Shown here: positions 52,623-60,940 of the stretch, one piece after another | How positions within the stretch are numbered: the stretch's first letter is position 1 | How the letters are laid out: every line of letters starts with the position of its first letter | Assembly: GCF_016481275.1 (NCBI RefSeq) | Contig: NZ_JAEMNW010000001.1 | Coordinates: forward strand, 1,417,531-1,481,530 | Length of the DNA stretch: 64,000 nucleotides | Direction of reading: 5' to 3' | Source: Antrihabitans auranticaus | GTDB lineage: Bacteria; Actinomycetota; Actinomycetes; Mycobacteriales; Mycobacteriaceae | Program-made: the position numbers and the translations under genes | The notes under the pieces: model-generated | Database searches by the model: none | Told to the model about the DNA's origin: nothing | Seen by the model: the letters and a program-made list of their open reading frames with translations, nothing else

Positions 52623-52811
52623 TCACAGCACCATCTCGGACGTGGTCCAACCCTCATCCGGGGCGGCGGTGTTGGCGGTCCGAAGTGTGATTGGTTGCCA
52701 TGTGTGAAACCGGGTGAGATCTTCGCTGGCGGTGATTGCACGCCGCCACTTTTGGTAGCGCCAAGCACGGATCAGGGGGTCGATCCGCGGTTCGAATCTC
52801 GGATCACCCAT
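52623..52811 (-). CDS. Possible 62-aa hypothetical protein
   Basis: The frame gives MGDPRFEPRIDPLIRAWRYQ, then KWRRAITASEDLTRFHTWQP and a polar end. It is basic and Trp-rich with no membrane segment. The ribosome-binding site is weak. It lies between two tiny membrane-protein genes on the same strand, which mildly supports it. Confidence 0.4.
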   Translation of the reverse strand: MGDPRFEPRIDPLIRAWRYQKWRRAITASEDLTRFHTWQPITLRTANTAAPDEGWTTSEMVL

Positions 52812-52847
52812 GTCCCGGCGCGGGACGCCGAGCCGAAGGCCTCGACG

Positions 52848-53003
52848 CTACCGACGCTCGAGTGTGCGAGGTCGGAACTGGTTGGCACGGAGGCGAGCCC
52901 TCGCGCCGCGAATTTCGGTTGCGCGGTAGTCGATTCCGTCCGTCGAATGCATAAGAACGCACATCGCGATGACAACGCCGGCAAGAAGTAGCACGAAGAG
53001 CAT
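52848..53003 (-). CDS. Small membrane protein (51 aa)
   Basis: One N-terminal transmembrane helix, MLFVLLLAGVVIAMCVLMHS, followed by a basic cytosolic tail rich in Arg (EIRGARARLRANQFRPRTL). GAGGA lies 4 bp before the ATG. No family known. It is the promoter-proximal member of the tiny-protein cluster on the minus strand. Confidence 0.6.
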   Translation of the reverse strand: MLFVLLLAGVVIAMCVLMHSTDGIDYRATEIRGARARLRANQFRPRTLERR

Positions 53004-53716
53004 CTGGTCCTCGATCGATTTGGGTTTTCAGGTCGTCTTGGTTGACAGGAGCCGCCGAATCAGGCGTTTCGCATGAGGCGAACATACACGGTACTTCCGG
53101 TACTAGCTACTGCCGGTACCAAATCCCGGGACTTTTTGTCCCCACGGGCCTGTGGAAGTCCCCGCACCCCTCGGTCGCGGGTCGGTGCGGCCATCCGGGG
53201 TGCGGGGACAATAGCCGAACCGGGGGTCGGGGTCCTCGGCTCGACACTCGAGACCGGCGCTCGACAAGCGCCGGTGGTCGGTATGAACGCGCCCGTCTTA
53301 TCCACATTTCTCCCCTGGCTTCGAAAGCCAATCCAAGGGTTTCGACAACCCCCGAGAACTGTCGAAAACGGCTCGGCGAAATGCAATGCGGATAAGACCA
53401 GCGCGTTCTACCAATGAAATAAAGCACACTTGTACGCCGCGACACAGACCCTTCGACTGTGTGCTGACACACACTCCTGATCGGCATTTCGCGTGCCTCA
53501 CACATAGACCCCACGCGGACCCAGAATGTCTCCTGAACTGGCCTTTAGCTAGCACATCGATCACGAATCGACTAGAGGACACCGGCACCGAAATAGGGGT
53601 CCTCGAGCGCGCAGCGAAGTTCCTAATCGAGTTTGTTGAAGATGCAATGACACGCGATAATTGTTTCGCCGCCGAACCGCGCGGACGCGTGTAATGCCAC
53701 GCGCGATTCTTCCTCG
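53004..53716. other. Structured non-coding region with nested inverted repeats
   Basis: No gene is supported in these 713 bp. GGTAC occurs three times at 53090, 53099 and 53115. GTCCCCGCACCCC (53158-53170) is perfectly inverted at 53197-53209. ACCGGCGCT (53253-53261) is inverted at 53267-53275. A longer imperfect inverted repeat spans 53280-53412 and includes a TTATCCACA (53298-53306). Possible readings are a non-coding RNA, a miniature mobile element or a protein-binding array. Confidence 0.6.
53280..53412. repeat. Imperfect terminal inverted repeat element
   Basis: The left arm begins GGTATGAACGCGC and continues GTCTTATCCACATT; the right arm, read inverted, is GGTAGAACGCGC and GTCTTATCCGCATT. 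In the core 21 bp, 18 positions match (53288-53308 against 53385-53405). Inside are smaller hairpins, GGCTT-CGA-AAGCC and GTTTCGACA/TGTCGAAAAC. The whole 133 bp could fold into one cruciform or act as a miniature transposable element. Confidence 0.55.
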
Positions 53717-53818
53717 ATGGGATACAGAGTGCTATCGGTGATCGGCCTTCTTGCAGCATGGACCGTTGTGGCAACTATTGCTGCGCTGTTGCTCGGCCGA
53801 CTGGTCCACCACCCATAA
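53717..53818 (+). CDS. Tiny single-helix membrane protein (33 aa)
   Basis: Product MGYRVLSVIGLLAAWTVVAT, then IAALLLGRLVHHP: one transmembrane helix. A GTG four codons in is an alternative start. The AW-VVA-IAAL-LGRL pattern matches the 23-aa product encoded at 52346-52417 on the other strand. No clear ribosome-binding site. The 53819-54076 gap downstream shows no convincing gene. Confidence 0.5.
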   Translation: MGYRVLSVIGLLAAWTVVATIAALLLGRLVHHP

Positions 53819-54076
53819 CCCAACACCTCGCCAGCAAGGGAGCCAGGGTGATGCGACGGAACACGCCACTGTGGCGGAGTTGGCCATCCTGCTTACCGCG
53901 AGCCTGCTCGACAACTCGCGGACTCGTGGAAGATTGGGTTTCGCCGGGACCGGCGTACTCACCACTCACCTGGCGCCGCGACAAGTCCGGTAGCGGTTAG
54001 TGTCGTGGTGTACCGGCGCGAAAGATCCCACCACCGTGGACGGGACACGACGGGCCAGCGAAAGCGAAGCGACGAC

Positions 54077-54766
54077 GTGACCGATCAGATCAGCAACGAC
54101 ACGATCCGGCAGACGATGACCGAGATCACCGACACGTTCTCTGCGAGCGCGGCGTTGGCCGACATCCTGGCAGCAGTGACGGCGGCCGCGGTGCGTTTGA
54201 TCGACGGCGCGACCTGTGCTGATGTGATGTTGGTCGACGGCGACGACTTTCAGTCGGTCGCTCCGACGTCGCCGGTCACCGTCCATCTCGACGCAGTGCA
54301 GAAACAGTTCGGTGAAGGCCCCTGCCTGGCTGCAGCGGTCGGCGAGGTACTCGTCCGCAGCAACGACTTCGAGACCGAGACACGGTGGCCGCGATTCTGC
54401 GCCAGCGCAGTCGAGGCGGGCATCCACAGCGCCCTGTCGCTGCAGCTGTTCACCCATCGCCGCGGTCGCGGCGCACTCAACATCTTCGGCACCGACCCGC
54501 ACGCCTTCGACCTCGACGACGAGACAACCGCGCTGACCCTGGCCACCAACGCGGCGGTCGGGCTGATCGCGGTGGACAAGCAGCACCAATTCGACTCCGC
54601 TCTGTCCAGCCGCGACATCATCGGTCAAGCGAAAGGCATGCTTATGGAACGCTTCGGCATCGACGCGATCCAAGCGGTCGCACTACTCACTCGCCTCTCG
54701 CAGGACAGCAACATCCTGCTTCGCGATATCGCCGCACAAATCGTTGTACGTGGGCCCGATCGCTGA
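54077..54766 (+). CDS. GAF-ANTAR domain protein
   Basis: A 229-aa protein: a GAF domain (about residues 20-150; QKQFGEGPCLAAA, ALSLQLFTHRRGRGALNIFG) followed by an ANTAR RNA-binding domain (SSRDIIGQAKGMLMERFGID, then AVALLTRLSQDSNILLRDIA). ANTAR proteins bind paired RNA hairpins and prevent transcription termination in response to the sensor domain. GTG at 54077 is taken as start; the open frame upstream has unlikely content. Its RNA targets are not evident nearby. Confidence 0.9.
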   Translation: MTDQISNDTIRQTMTEITDTFSASAALADILAAVTAAAVRLIDGATCADVMLVDGDDFQSVAPTSPVTVHLDAVQKQFGEGPCLAAAVGEVLVRSNDFETETRWPRFCASAVEAGIHSALSLQLFTHRRGRGALNIFGTDPHAFDLDDETTALTLATNAAVGLIAVDKQHQFDSALSSRDIIGQAKGMLMERFGIDAIQAVALLTRLSQDSNILLRDIAAQIVVRGPDR

Positions 54767-54827
54767 CACAACTACAACCCGACTGTGCCGTAGTCACGGA
54801 GTCAGCGCAGCGAGAACGGTGTCCAGA

Positions 54828-55355
54828 TCAGGATGAATGCCCAGCACGGCGTCCAGACCGGTCACCCGAATCGGGCGTTCGGTGACCCCGATGGTCGTCG
54901 ACGCCGCCGGTGACGGTGAGCAGGGTAATCGCTGCGCCGATGATCAGAATCGTTGCTTCGGTCAAGTGCACCCAGCTACCGAACGTGTCGACGGCCATTA
55001 CTCCCAGCACAACATTCGCGCCGTGACATAGTCCGAGCGCTCCGAACATCAGGTAAACCACCGCCATTGCAACTGCGTAGATCAGGGCGGTTTCCCGGCG
55101 ACGCGCGGCCGCGAGCCCAATCAGCCCGGTGAGCATGTGAAACACGGCATGCCAAGCATTTACGTTCACCGGCACGAACAGCACCCACACCGTCTGAGCG
55201 GGTTGGGCCGGCACCGCGAAGGTCAGTCCACCGATGATCAACCCGAGCGGGCCGTTGGACACCCACCAGAGCCCCATGGCAGCAACGACAACTTGTACGC
55301 GCGACTGGGTGAACTGGTGGAGGTGGCTAGTCAATCCGGATCGGATCGATGTCAT
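54828..55355 (-). CDS. DUF4383 membrane protein
   Basis: A 175-aa protein with four hydrophobic helices. VNVNAWHAVFHMLTGLIGLAA and MAVDTFGSWVHLTEATI carry the family's conserved Asn-His and Asp-His patterns. Function unknown; common in actinobacteria. AAGGA precedes the ATG at 55355. The C-terminal tail (HRGHRTPDSGDRSGRRAGHSS-like) is polar and basic. Confidence 0.82.
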   Translation of the reverse strand: MTSIRSGLTSHLHQFTQSRVQVVVAAMGLWWVSNGPLGLIIGGLTFAVPAQPAQTVWVLFVPVNVNAWHAVFHMLTGLIGLAAARRRETALIYAVAMAVVYLMFGALGLCHGANVVLGVMAVDTFGSWVHLTEATILIIGAAITLLTVTGGVDDHRGHRTPDSGDRSGRRAGHSS

Positions 55356-55436
55356 TTCGGATGGTCCTTCGCAAAGGAGGGTAGGTCGGGCAAGGCATCG
55401 CAACTTCTGTGCGGCAGCCCACGAGAGGTAGGCGGT

Positions 55437-56324
55437 CTAATTCGACGCAGAAAGATCCTCGACGAAGTCCACGAAGTGATCTGCGACCAACGCGGGATGC
55501 TGTGCAATCACCCAGTGATTTCCCTCGATCTCACGAACGCGCAGATCAGTCGCGAACGGCACCGGAGCCTGGGTCTGCGCGGCGACGCTGATGTTGACCT
55601 CGTCGACCGGCGCGAGCACCTGGACGGGGATAGTGGTGGTCCGTGGGCGCGGTCTGAGCAGGCGGCTGACCAAATTGGCACGGTACAACCCGATCCCGTC
55701 GATGGAGTCGGCCATAGAGACCGTGTGCGCGGCGCCGAACGGTTCGCCGGCGGTGCTCGAGGACGCGACCACTCGGGCCACAATCCCGCGCCGGGCCAGG
55801 AACTCGGGAGCGGCCGGCACTTGGAAGCCGATGGAGTAGGCCTGCATTCGAAGCTGCGCCGCGACTGCCCGCGGGTTGCGGCGGAAGCGCCTGATCCACG
55901 CGCCGAGCATGTCCAACGAGGGACCGGAGATGCTGGTGAAGGAGAGGATCCGGTTCCCGAATCGCGGATCCGCCGCCGCGTCCCAGGTGAAGATGGACCC
56001 CCAGTCGTGGGCGAGAATGTGTGCACCCTGCGGCGCGGTCTCCATCAGTACGACTTCCAGATCGTCGACGAGCTGCGAAATCCGAAATCCCGCAGTATCT
56101 TTGGGCCTCCCCGACTGTCCCGCGCCGCGCATGTCGTAGGTCACGACACGAAACCGGCCGCCGAGCTTCTCGACCACCCCATCCCACACCGTGTGGTCGT
56201 CGGGATAACCGTGGATCAGCACCACCGTTGGTCGCCCTGGCGTTCCCGACTCGTAGACAGCGAGGTCGAGACCATCCGAGGCATTCAGCATGCGCGACGG
56301 GCGGCTGGTGGTCGGGGCACTCAT
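55437..56324 (-). CDS. Alpha/beta hydrolase, epoxide-hydrolase-like (EphD N-terminal type)
   Basis: A 295-aa hydrolase: VVLIHGYPDDHTVWDGVVEKL, VTYDMRGAGQSGRP, the nucleophile elbow LAHDWGSIFTWDAA with Asp and EGNHWVIAQHP with the catalytic His. It resembles the hydrolase half of mycobacterial EphD proteins, which are normally fused to an SDR; the SDR half is absent here. It is divergent from a TetR gene with a GATACG palindrome between them. Confidence 0.83.
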   Translation of the reverse strand: MSAPTTSRPSRMLNASDGLDLAVYESGTPGRPTVVLIHGYPDDHTVWDGVVEKLGGRFRVVTYDMRGAGQSGRPKDTAGFRISQLVDDLEVVLMETAPQGAHILAHDWGSIFTWDAAADPRFGNRILSFTSISGPSLDMLGAWIRRFRRNPRAVAAQLRMQAYSIGFQVPAAPEFLARRGIVARVVASSSTAGEPFGAAHTVSMADSIDGIGLYRANLVSRLLRPRPRTTTIPVQVLAPVDEVNISVAAQTQAPVPFATDLRVREIEGNHWVIAQHPALVADHFVDFVEDLSASN

Positions 56325-56421
56325 GCGCGCACCGCCGTCGAGCGATCACACGGTTGATGAATTTCGACTCCCCCGGGGCAGACAACTCGCATCGTGCACA
56401 CTCCTGTTCGTTGATACTTGC

Positions 56422-56438
56422 GATACGCATTTCGTATC
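56422..56438. promoter_or_regulatory. Operator candidate between hydrolase and TetR genes
   Basis: GATACG and CGTATC flank CATTT, a perfect 17-bp inverted repeat; another GATAC lies 9 bp earlier at 56413. It is 98 bp from the hydrolase start and 53 bp from the TetR start. Confidence 0.55.
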
Positions 56439-56490
56439 TCTGTCTCGCAGCGTAGCGTGAAGGTCCAGCAGAGGTGAAGGAGCGTGTCGC

Positions 56491-57156
56491 ATGACACAGG
56501 GCAGATTGGTGGGCACACTCGCCGACCCCGACCCCGCGGTAATGGCATTGCTCGCCGACCCGGACGAATTCACACAACGCATACTCGCGGCCGCTGTCGA
56601 CCAGATGGCGGCGGTAGGTTGGCGCCGATCAACGGTTGAGGACGTCGCCAAACGCGCCGGCATCGGCCGTGCGACCGTATACCGCCGATTCACCACCAAA
56701 GACGCGCTCACCGAAGCCGTTTTGCATAACGAACTGCGGATTTATCTCGCCGGGAGCACCGCCGCGGTCGCCGGCCTCGCCGACGTCGGCGACCGGATGG
56801 CCGAAAGTACCGTGTACACACTCGAATACGTGCGCAACCATCGGCTGATCCAACGGTTGCTCGACACAGAACCCGAAGCAGTCCTGCCCGCGCTCACGAC
56901 GAGCGCCGGCCCACTCGTCGAGACCATCCGCGAGTTCATCCTCGCGGTCTGGAAACACGAACTCTACGAAGATCGACCACTCCCGGCCGACATCGAGAAG
57001 CACCTGCGCACCGTTGCCGAATTACACATCCGGATCGCGATCTCATTACTCCTGACACCGCAGACCGCCATCGATCTCGAGCCCACCGACCACGCCCGCA
57101 CGTTCGCACGTCGCTACCTGGCACCCATGCTCGACGCAATCGGGACTGTCCGATGA
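56491..57156 (+). CDS. TetR-family regulator
   Basis: A 221-aa regulator. HTH: AVDQMAAVGWRRSTVEDVAK, then RAGIGRATVYRRFTTKDAL. The C-terminal helical domain has no recognisable ligand motif. Divergent from the epoxide-hydrolase-like gene, which it probably represses through the GATACG palindrome. It converges on another TetR gene (57172). Confidence 0.9.
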   Translation: MTQGRLVGTLADPDPAVMALLADPDEFTQRILAAAVDQMAAVGWRRSTVEDVAKRAGIGRATVYRRFTTKDALTEAVLHNELRIYLAGSTAAVAGLADVGDRMAESTVYTLEYVRNHRLIQRLLDTEPEAVLPALTTSAGPLVETIREFILAVWKHELYEDRPLPADIEKHLRTVAELHIRIAISLLLTPQTAIDLEPTDHARTFARRYLAPMLDAIGTVR

Positions 57157-57171
57157 ACGATGGCCCCGTGG

Positions 57172-57810
57172 TCAGGTCGGCGGGTCGTCGAGTGATACCA
57201 ACCCAGTGGCATTCAGGATGGCGCGTAAGGAGTTCGCGCAGAGGTCACGAACCTGCGCGCGCGTGCGGTTGCGTTGGTCGAGCCAGCGCAGGCAGACAGC
57301 GATGGTGAAAGCGATCCAACCGTGAATCGCAAGCGCTATCTCGGCAGGGATGTCTTCAGAGAAGCCCAGCGCGGCGGCAATGCGCTGCTCCTGCAGACGC
57401 ATTCCCGCGCGGGAGAGCTGCGCCACGCTCTTGTCGGCCATCATCCCCGGGCTGTGCAGCGCGCGATAACCGTGCTCGTTGGCTTCCACGTACTGCAGAT
57501 ATGCATCCAACGCGCCGAGAAGTTGCTTTTCGACGGGTAGGGACTCGTCCGCCTTGGTCATCTCCAGAAACCGGGTGGATTGTGACTCGATTACCGCCGC
57601 CGCAAACTCGCGCTTACCGCCGAAGTAGTGATACAGCAACCCCGGCGATACTCCCGCCTGCTCAGCGACGTCTTCGAGCGAAATGTCGTCGAACGGCCGC
57701 GCCCCGAACACTCGGGCACCGACATCCAGCAACTGGGCACGGCGTTCCTCAGTGCTGAGGCGGGATCGCTTGCGTGCAGTCGACACGGCGTCGATCGTAA
57801 TCGCCGTCAC
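57172..57810 (-). CDS. TetR-family repressor of the MFS pump
   Basis: A 212-aa regulator. HTH: AQLLDVGARVFGARPFDDIS, then VAEQAGVSPGLLYHYFGGKREF. It is divergent from the MFS transporter gene. Two copies of TTATTG-N10-CAATAA lie between the genes, one ending 4 bp from this start, which is the classical layout of an autoregulated TetR-efflux pair. Confidence 0.92.
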   Translation of the reverse strand: MTAITIDAVSTARKRSRLSTEERRAQLLDVGARVFGARPFDDISLEDVAEQAGVSPGLLYHYFGGKREFAAAVIESQSTRFLEMTKADESLPVEKQLLGALDAYLQYVEANEHGYRALHSPGMMADKSVAQLSRAGMRLQEQRIAAALGFSEDIPAEIALAIHGWIAFTIAVCLRWLDQRNRTRAQVRDLCANSLRAILNATGLVSLDDPPT

Positions 57811-57813
57811 CTC

Positions 57814-57835
57814 TTATTGACGCGTACTCCAATAA
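57814..57835. promoter_or_regulatory. TetR operator copy 1
   Basis: TTATTG and CAATAA separated by 10 bp (spacer contains TACT). It begins 4 bp upstream of the TetR start codon, so binding would block the repressor's own transcription or translation. Confidence 0.75.
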
Positions 57836-57845
57836 CTGCGATCGT

Positions 57846-57871
57846 CCTTATTGTAATACTTCTCAATAAGG
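57846..57871. promoter_or_regulatory. TetR operator copy 2
   Basis: CCTTATTG and CAATAAGG, perfect 8-bp arms, again with a 10-bp spacer that contains TACT. It ends 7 bp before the MFS ATG and overlaps its AAGGAG ribosome-binding site. Confidence 0.78.
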
Positions 57872-57878
57872 AGCTTCG

Positions 57879-59477
57879 ATGATCACGACAGGCAACGACG
57901 CCTTCGAGACTGACAGCCGGACCGCGACGGCGTCCGATGGCCCGCACACGGGAACGAATGCGCTGGGGACGATCACGCTCGTCTGTGTCGCGTTGTTCAT
58001 GCTCATGCTGGACATGACGATCGTTGCGACCGCGCTACCCGACATTCAGGCGACCTTCGCCGGGTCTCTTTCCGATCTGCAGTGGGTCATCGACGCCTAC
58101 ACCCTCCCGATCGCAAGTCTGCTGCTCACTGCGGCCACGTTCGGTGATCGCGTCGGACGCCGCCGGCTGTTTCTCGTCGGTATGACCGTTTTCAGCGCCG
58201 CGTCCCTGGCCTGCGCATTGAGCCAAGACATGTTGTCGCTGAACATCTTCCGGGCTGTGCAGGGTGCCGGAGCTGTCATGCTGTTCGGTGTCGCGCTCCC
58301 ACTGGTGGCAGCGGCTACCCCCGATCCCGCCGCCCGTTCGCGCGCAATTGGTGTCGTCGGAGCAGTGATGGCCACTGCCTCGGTCATGGGACCGCTTGTC
58401 GGCGGCGCGCTCGTGGAAAGCCTTGGCTGGCAGTCGATCTTCGTGATCAACGTGCCCATCGGCATTGTCGCCGTTGCGATCGCGGCCCGGGTTATCGGCG
58501 AATCACGTGATGAAAAGGCTGAGCAACCCGACTGGCCAGGTACCGCACTGCTGACAACCGGACTCTTCGCAGGCGTTCTAGTCCTGGTGCAGGGCAACGA
58601 CTGGGGCTGGACGTCGGTTCGAACACTCGGGTTGGCCGCAATGGCGCTCGCTCTGCTCGTCGGGTTCGCGGTGTGGGAATCTATGTGCCCGCAGCCGTTG
58701 CTGGACCTGCGTCTTCTGCTTCGACCGGCCTACACGGCGTTGCTACTGGCAGCGGCGGCGAGCGGTGCAGGACTCATTGCGGTGTCGACGTTTCTGGCGC
58801 TGTACTTCATGAACACGCTGGGTTATTCGCCACTGGAAGCAGGGCTGCGCGTCCTGCCGATGTCAGCGGCCGGCCTTCTGGCAGCGCCTGTGGCAGCAGT
58901 GACCTATAGCAGCGTCAGGATGCGATGGTCGATGCCGCTCGGCCTCGCCGCGATCGGCATCGGCCTATGGCTGTGCACCGGTGTCGAAGCGCAGGACGAC
59001 TGGCTGCATTTCGTGCCGGGAATGACACTCGCGGGCCTGGGCCTCGGTGCGGTAACCGCTGTCGCGGCACAAGGTTCGCTCGAATCTGCCGAGAGCCGCC
59101 GCACCGGCATGGCCACCGGCGCGGTCAACTCCGCCCGCCAGATCGGAATTGCGATCGGGATTGCGGCGCTCGGCGCGTTGCTGCACAACCGTTCGGCGAT
59201 CCGTGCCGAGGAGCTCCTCGCACAACAACCGTTGACACGCAACATGTCTGCTGGTCCGGCAGCAGAGCTCGTCGATGCACTCGGATCCGGCGCGGGTCTG
59301 CGAGTCCTCGATTTTGTTCCCGATCAACCGTCTTTCGTCACGCCGATGCTGACGAAGATCGCGACCGCGGTCTCTGCATACGGCATCGACAGCGTCCTGG
59401 CCGCCGCCGCAGCAGGCACGCTCGTCACCGCGGCGCTGGTCGCCGTACTGCTCCAACTAGACCGGCGCTATCGGTAG
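57879..59477 (+). CDS. MFS drug efflux transporter, DHA2 (14-TM) type
   Basis: A 532-aa transporter with about fourteen hydrophobic helices. LDMTIVATALPDIQATF (DHA2 motif D1), GDRVGRRRLF (motif A) and GVVGAVMATASVMGPLVGGA (motif C, antiporter) are all present. It exports drugs or toxic compounds in exchange for protons. The operator pair and divergent TetR gene show that it is substrate-inducible. AAGGAG precedes the ATG. Confidence 0.92.
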   Translation: MITTGNDAFETDSRTATASDGPHTGTNALGTITLVCVALFMLMLDMTIVATALPDIQATFAGSLSDLQWVIDAYTLPIASLLLTAATFGDRVGRRRLFLVGMTVFSAASLACALSQDMLSLNIFRAVQGAGAVMLFGVALPLVAAATPDPAARSRAIGVVGAVMATASVMGPLVGGALVESLGWQSIFVINVPIGIVAVAIAARVIGESRDEKAEQPDWPGTALLTTGLFAGVLVLVQGNDWGWTSVRTLGLAAMALALLVGFAVWESMCPQPLLDLRLLLRPAYTALLLAAAASGAGLIAVSTFLALYFMNTLGYSPLEAGLRVLPMSAAGLLAAPVAAVTYSSVRMRWSMPLGLAAIGIGLWLCTGVEAQDDWLHFVPGMTLAGLGLGAVTAVAAQGSLESAESRRTGMATGAVNSARQIGIAIGIAALGALLHNRSAIRAEELLAQQPLTRNMSAGPAAELVDALGSGAGLRVLDFVPDQPSFVTPMLTKIATAVSAYGIDSVLAAAAAGTLVTAALVAVLLQLDRRYR

Positions 59478-59535
59478 CCGAAAGCTGCTCGGACATCTCC
59501 AGCCCCGTGCTTGTGACGACGGAGGTCTGGACCGG

Positions 59536-60699
59536 TCAGGTCAGCGGTGGGCGGTGGAGGACAAGCTTCGTGGTCCGCCCGGCGTAGCGCTCGGGGGCGT
59601 CATCCCAATCCACGAGAGCAGTGGTGACCTTCTCCGCGGGGAAGTCGTTGTTCTTCACCCATTCGAGGACCTCGGGAAGGCTGGTCGCGGGGTGACTCAT
59701 ACCGACGTGGAGGTTGAGGTCGTTGAACGTCAAGTGCATCATCGGCACGCCGGTATAAGCGGCGAGATGGTAGCTGGGTATGACGCACGCCCCGCCAGGC
59801 GCGGCCGAGCGAACGGCGTGTAGCAGCCCGGTCTGAAGGTTCGATGCGTCCACGACAATGTCGTACAACGAGTGGTCGTACAACGAGTGGTCGTACAACG
59901 AGTGCGGCTTGGGGAATCGGATCAGCTTCGACCGTTTTCTCGCTACCGCGCCGAGCGATTCGGCAATCCCGAGCCGACGCGGATTCGAATCCAGATAGTC
60001 GACCTCGGCACCCTCCGCGGCCGCTATCCCTGCTGCATATAGGCCGACCGCCGGCAGGAGTCCGGCCACTACGAGCACCTTCGCGCCCGGACGGGTCCTC
60101 AGATGCGGCACCGTGCAGCGCCACGCTTCGGAGAGATTGTCCGAGGCCGCTGCCACGCGCAACGGGTCCAGGCCGTCCGGGATGCGAATGAGCATGTGGT
60201 TGGCATAGGGCACGCGAAGGAAGTCGCTGGCCATGCCTCCGTAGGGCCCCGTCGCCGCACCGTGTCCGTACCAGGACAACAGGCGCGTGTTCCCGGTGTC
60301 TTCGCGACGCGTAGTCGAGCACAGGCCGGTCTTGCCGCGCCCGCACATCTCGCACTGACCGCATGACACCTGATACGGCACAACCACCTTGTCGCCAACC
60401 GCGACCTCGGTAACGCCCGGGCCAGCCTCGACAACCTCTGCGACGCACTCGTGCCCAATCGCGCAGGGCTCGGCATAGGGCTTGGGACCGAAGCCCTCCC
60501 GCAGGATCGGATCGAGCAGCCGCGCTTTCTGCGCGTATCGCACCACTCGCAGCAGCGCAGCCGAAGTCGGTATCTGATCGCCGTCGCAGCGCCCCACGAT
60601 GTAGGGACGAACGATCACGTCGTCGTCGTGGACGAGCGTCGGCTTCGGCCGCTCGACCCAACGGAACTTTCCGGGAGCGGTCATATTGAGTTCGCGCAT
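59536..60699 (-). CDS. Zinc-dependent alcohol dehydrogenase family protein
   Basis: A 387-aa medium-chain dehydrogenase. Catalytic-zinc residues: Cys in VGRCDGDQIP and GHE in AIGHECVAEV; structural zinc CGQCEMCGRGKTGLC. Rossmann segment VLVVAGLLPAVGLYAAGIA is unusual in lacking the canonical GxGxxG. A triple HSLYD repeat (15-bp unit, 59861-59905) interrupts the cofactor domain. The ATG at 60699 follows AAGGAAG. It converges on the MFS gene and is divergent from the WYL regulator, which may control it. Confidence 0.86.
   Translation of the reverse strand: MRELNMTAPGKFRWVERPKPTLVHDDDVIVRPYIVGRCDGDQIPTSAALLRVVRYAQKARLLDPILREGFGPKPYAEPCAIGHECVAEVVEAGPGVTEVAVGDKVVVPYQVSCGQCEMCGRGKTGLCSTTRREDTGNTRLLSWYGHGAATGPYGGMASDFLRVPYANHMLIRIPDGLDPLRVAAASDNLSEAWRCTVPHLRTRPGAKVLVVAGLLPAVGLYAAGIAAAEGAEVDYLDSNPRRLGIAESLGAVARKRSKLIRFPKPHSLYDHSLYDHSLYDIVVDASNLQTGLLHAVRSAAPGGACVIPSYHLAAYTGVPMMHLTFNDLNLHVGMSHPATSLPEVLEWVKNNDFPAEKVTTALVDWDDAPERYAGRTTKLVLHRPPLT
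59861..59905. repeat. Three in-frame copies of a 15-bp unit in the ADH gene
   Basis: The unit TCGTACAACGAGTGG occurs three times without change except the last base. In protein it adds HSLYD three times in a loop before the strand DIVVDASN of the Rossmann fold. Length variation here would not shift the frame. Confidence 0.93.
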
Positions 60700-60900
60700 A
60701 AGACTTCCTTGTCGTGGACTATGTGACGCCCTGCTACGGGCCTCCTTGGGACGCCAATGGAGACCGGCGTCGGACTGGAATCTCTGGGCCCACCGTGTCG
60801 ACTCACGAGATGGACCCGGCGGAGTGCACCGTCGCATGCTCGACGACCATCGCGCCTCTAGCTGTGCACAGCGCCCGTCGGCGAGCGCGGTTGCCGACTT

Positions 60901-60919
60901 AGGTCAGATACCGCCCTAG
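60901..60919. promoter_or_regulatory. WYL-regulator operator candidate, copy 1
   Basis: AGGTCAGATACCGCCCTAG, with TAGG...CCTA symmetry, lies 21 bp before the WYL gene start. Seventeen of 19 bases match the element at 63827-63845, upstream of the epoxide hydrolase. Confidence 0.7.
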
Positions 60920-60940
60920 AAGTCAGGCAGGATTGGTCGG

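Noticed and set aside
53298-53306. Replication origin suggested by TTATCCACA
   Set aside because: One perfect and one imperfect box only, no dnaA, dnaN or rep gene and no AT-rich unwinding region in view.
57172-57810. Nitrogen or metabolic regulator role for this TetR protein
   Set aside because: The twin operators and divergent MFS gene make local efflux control a sufficient explanation.
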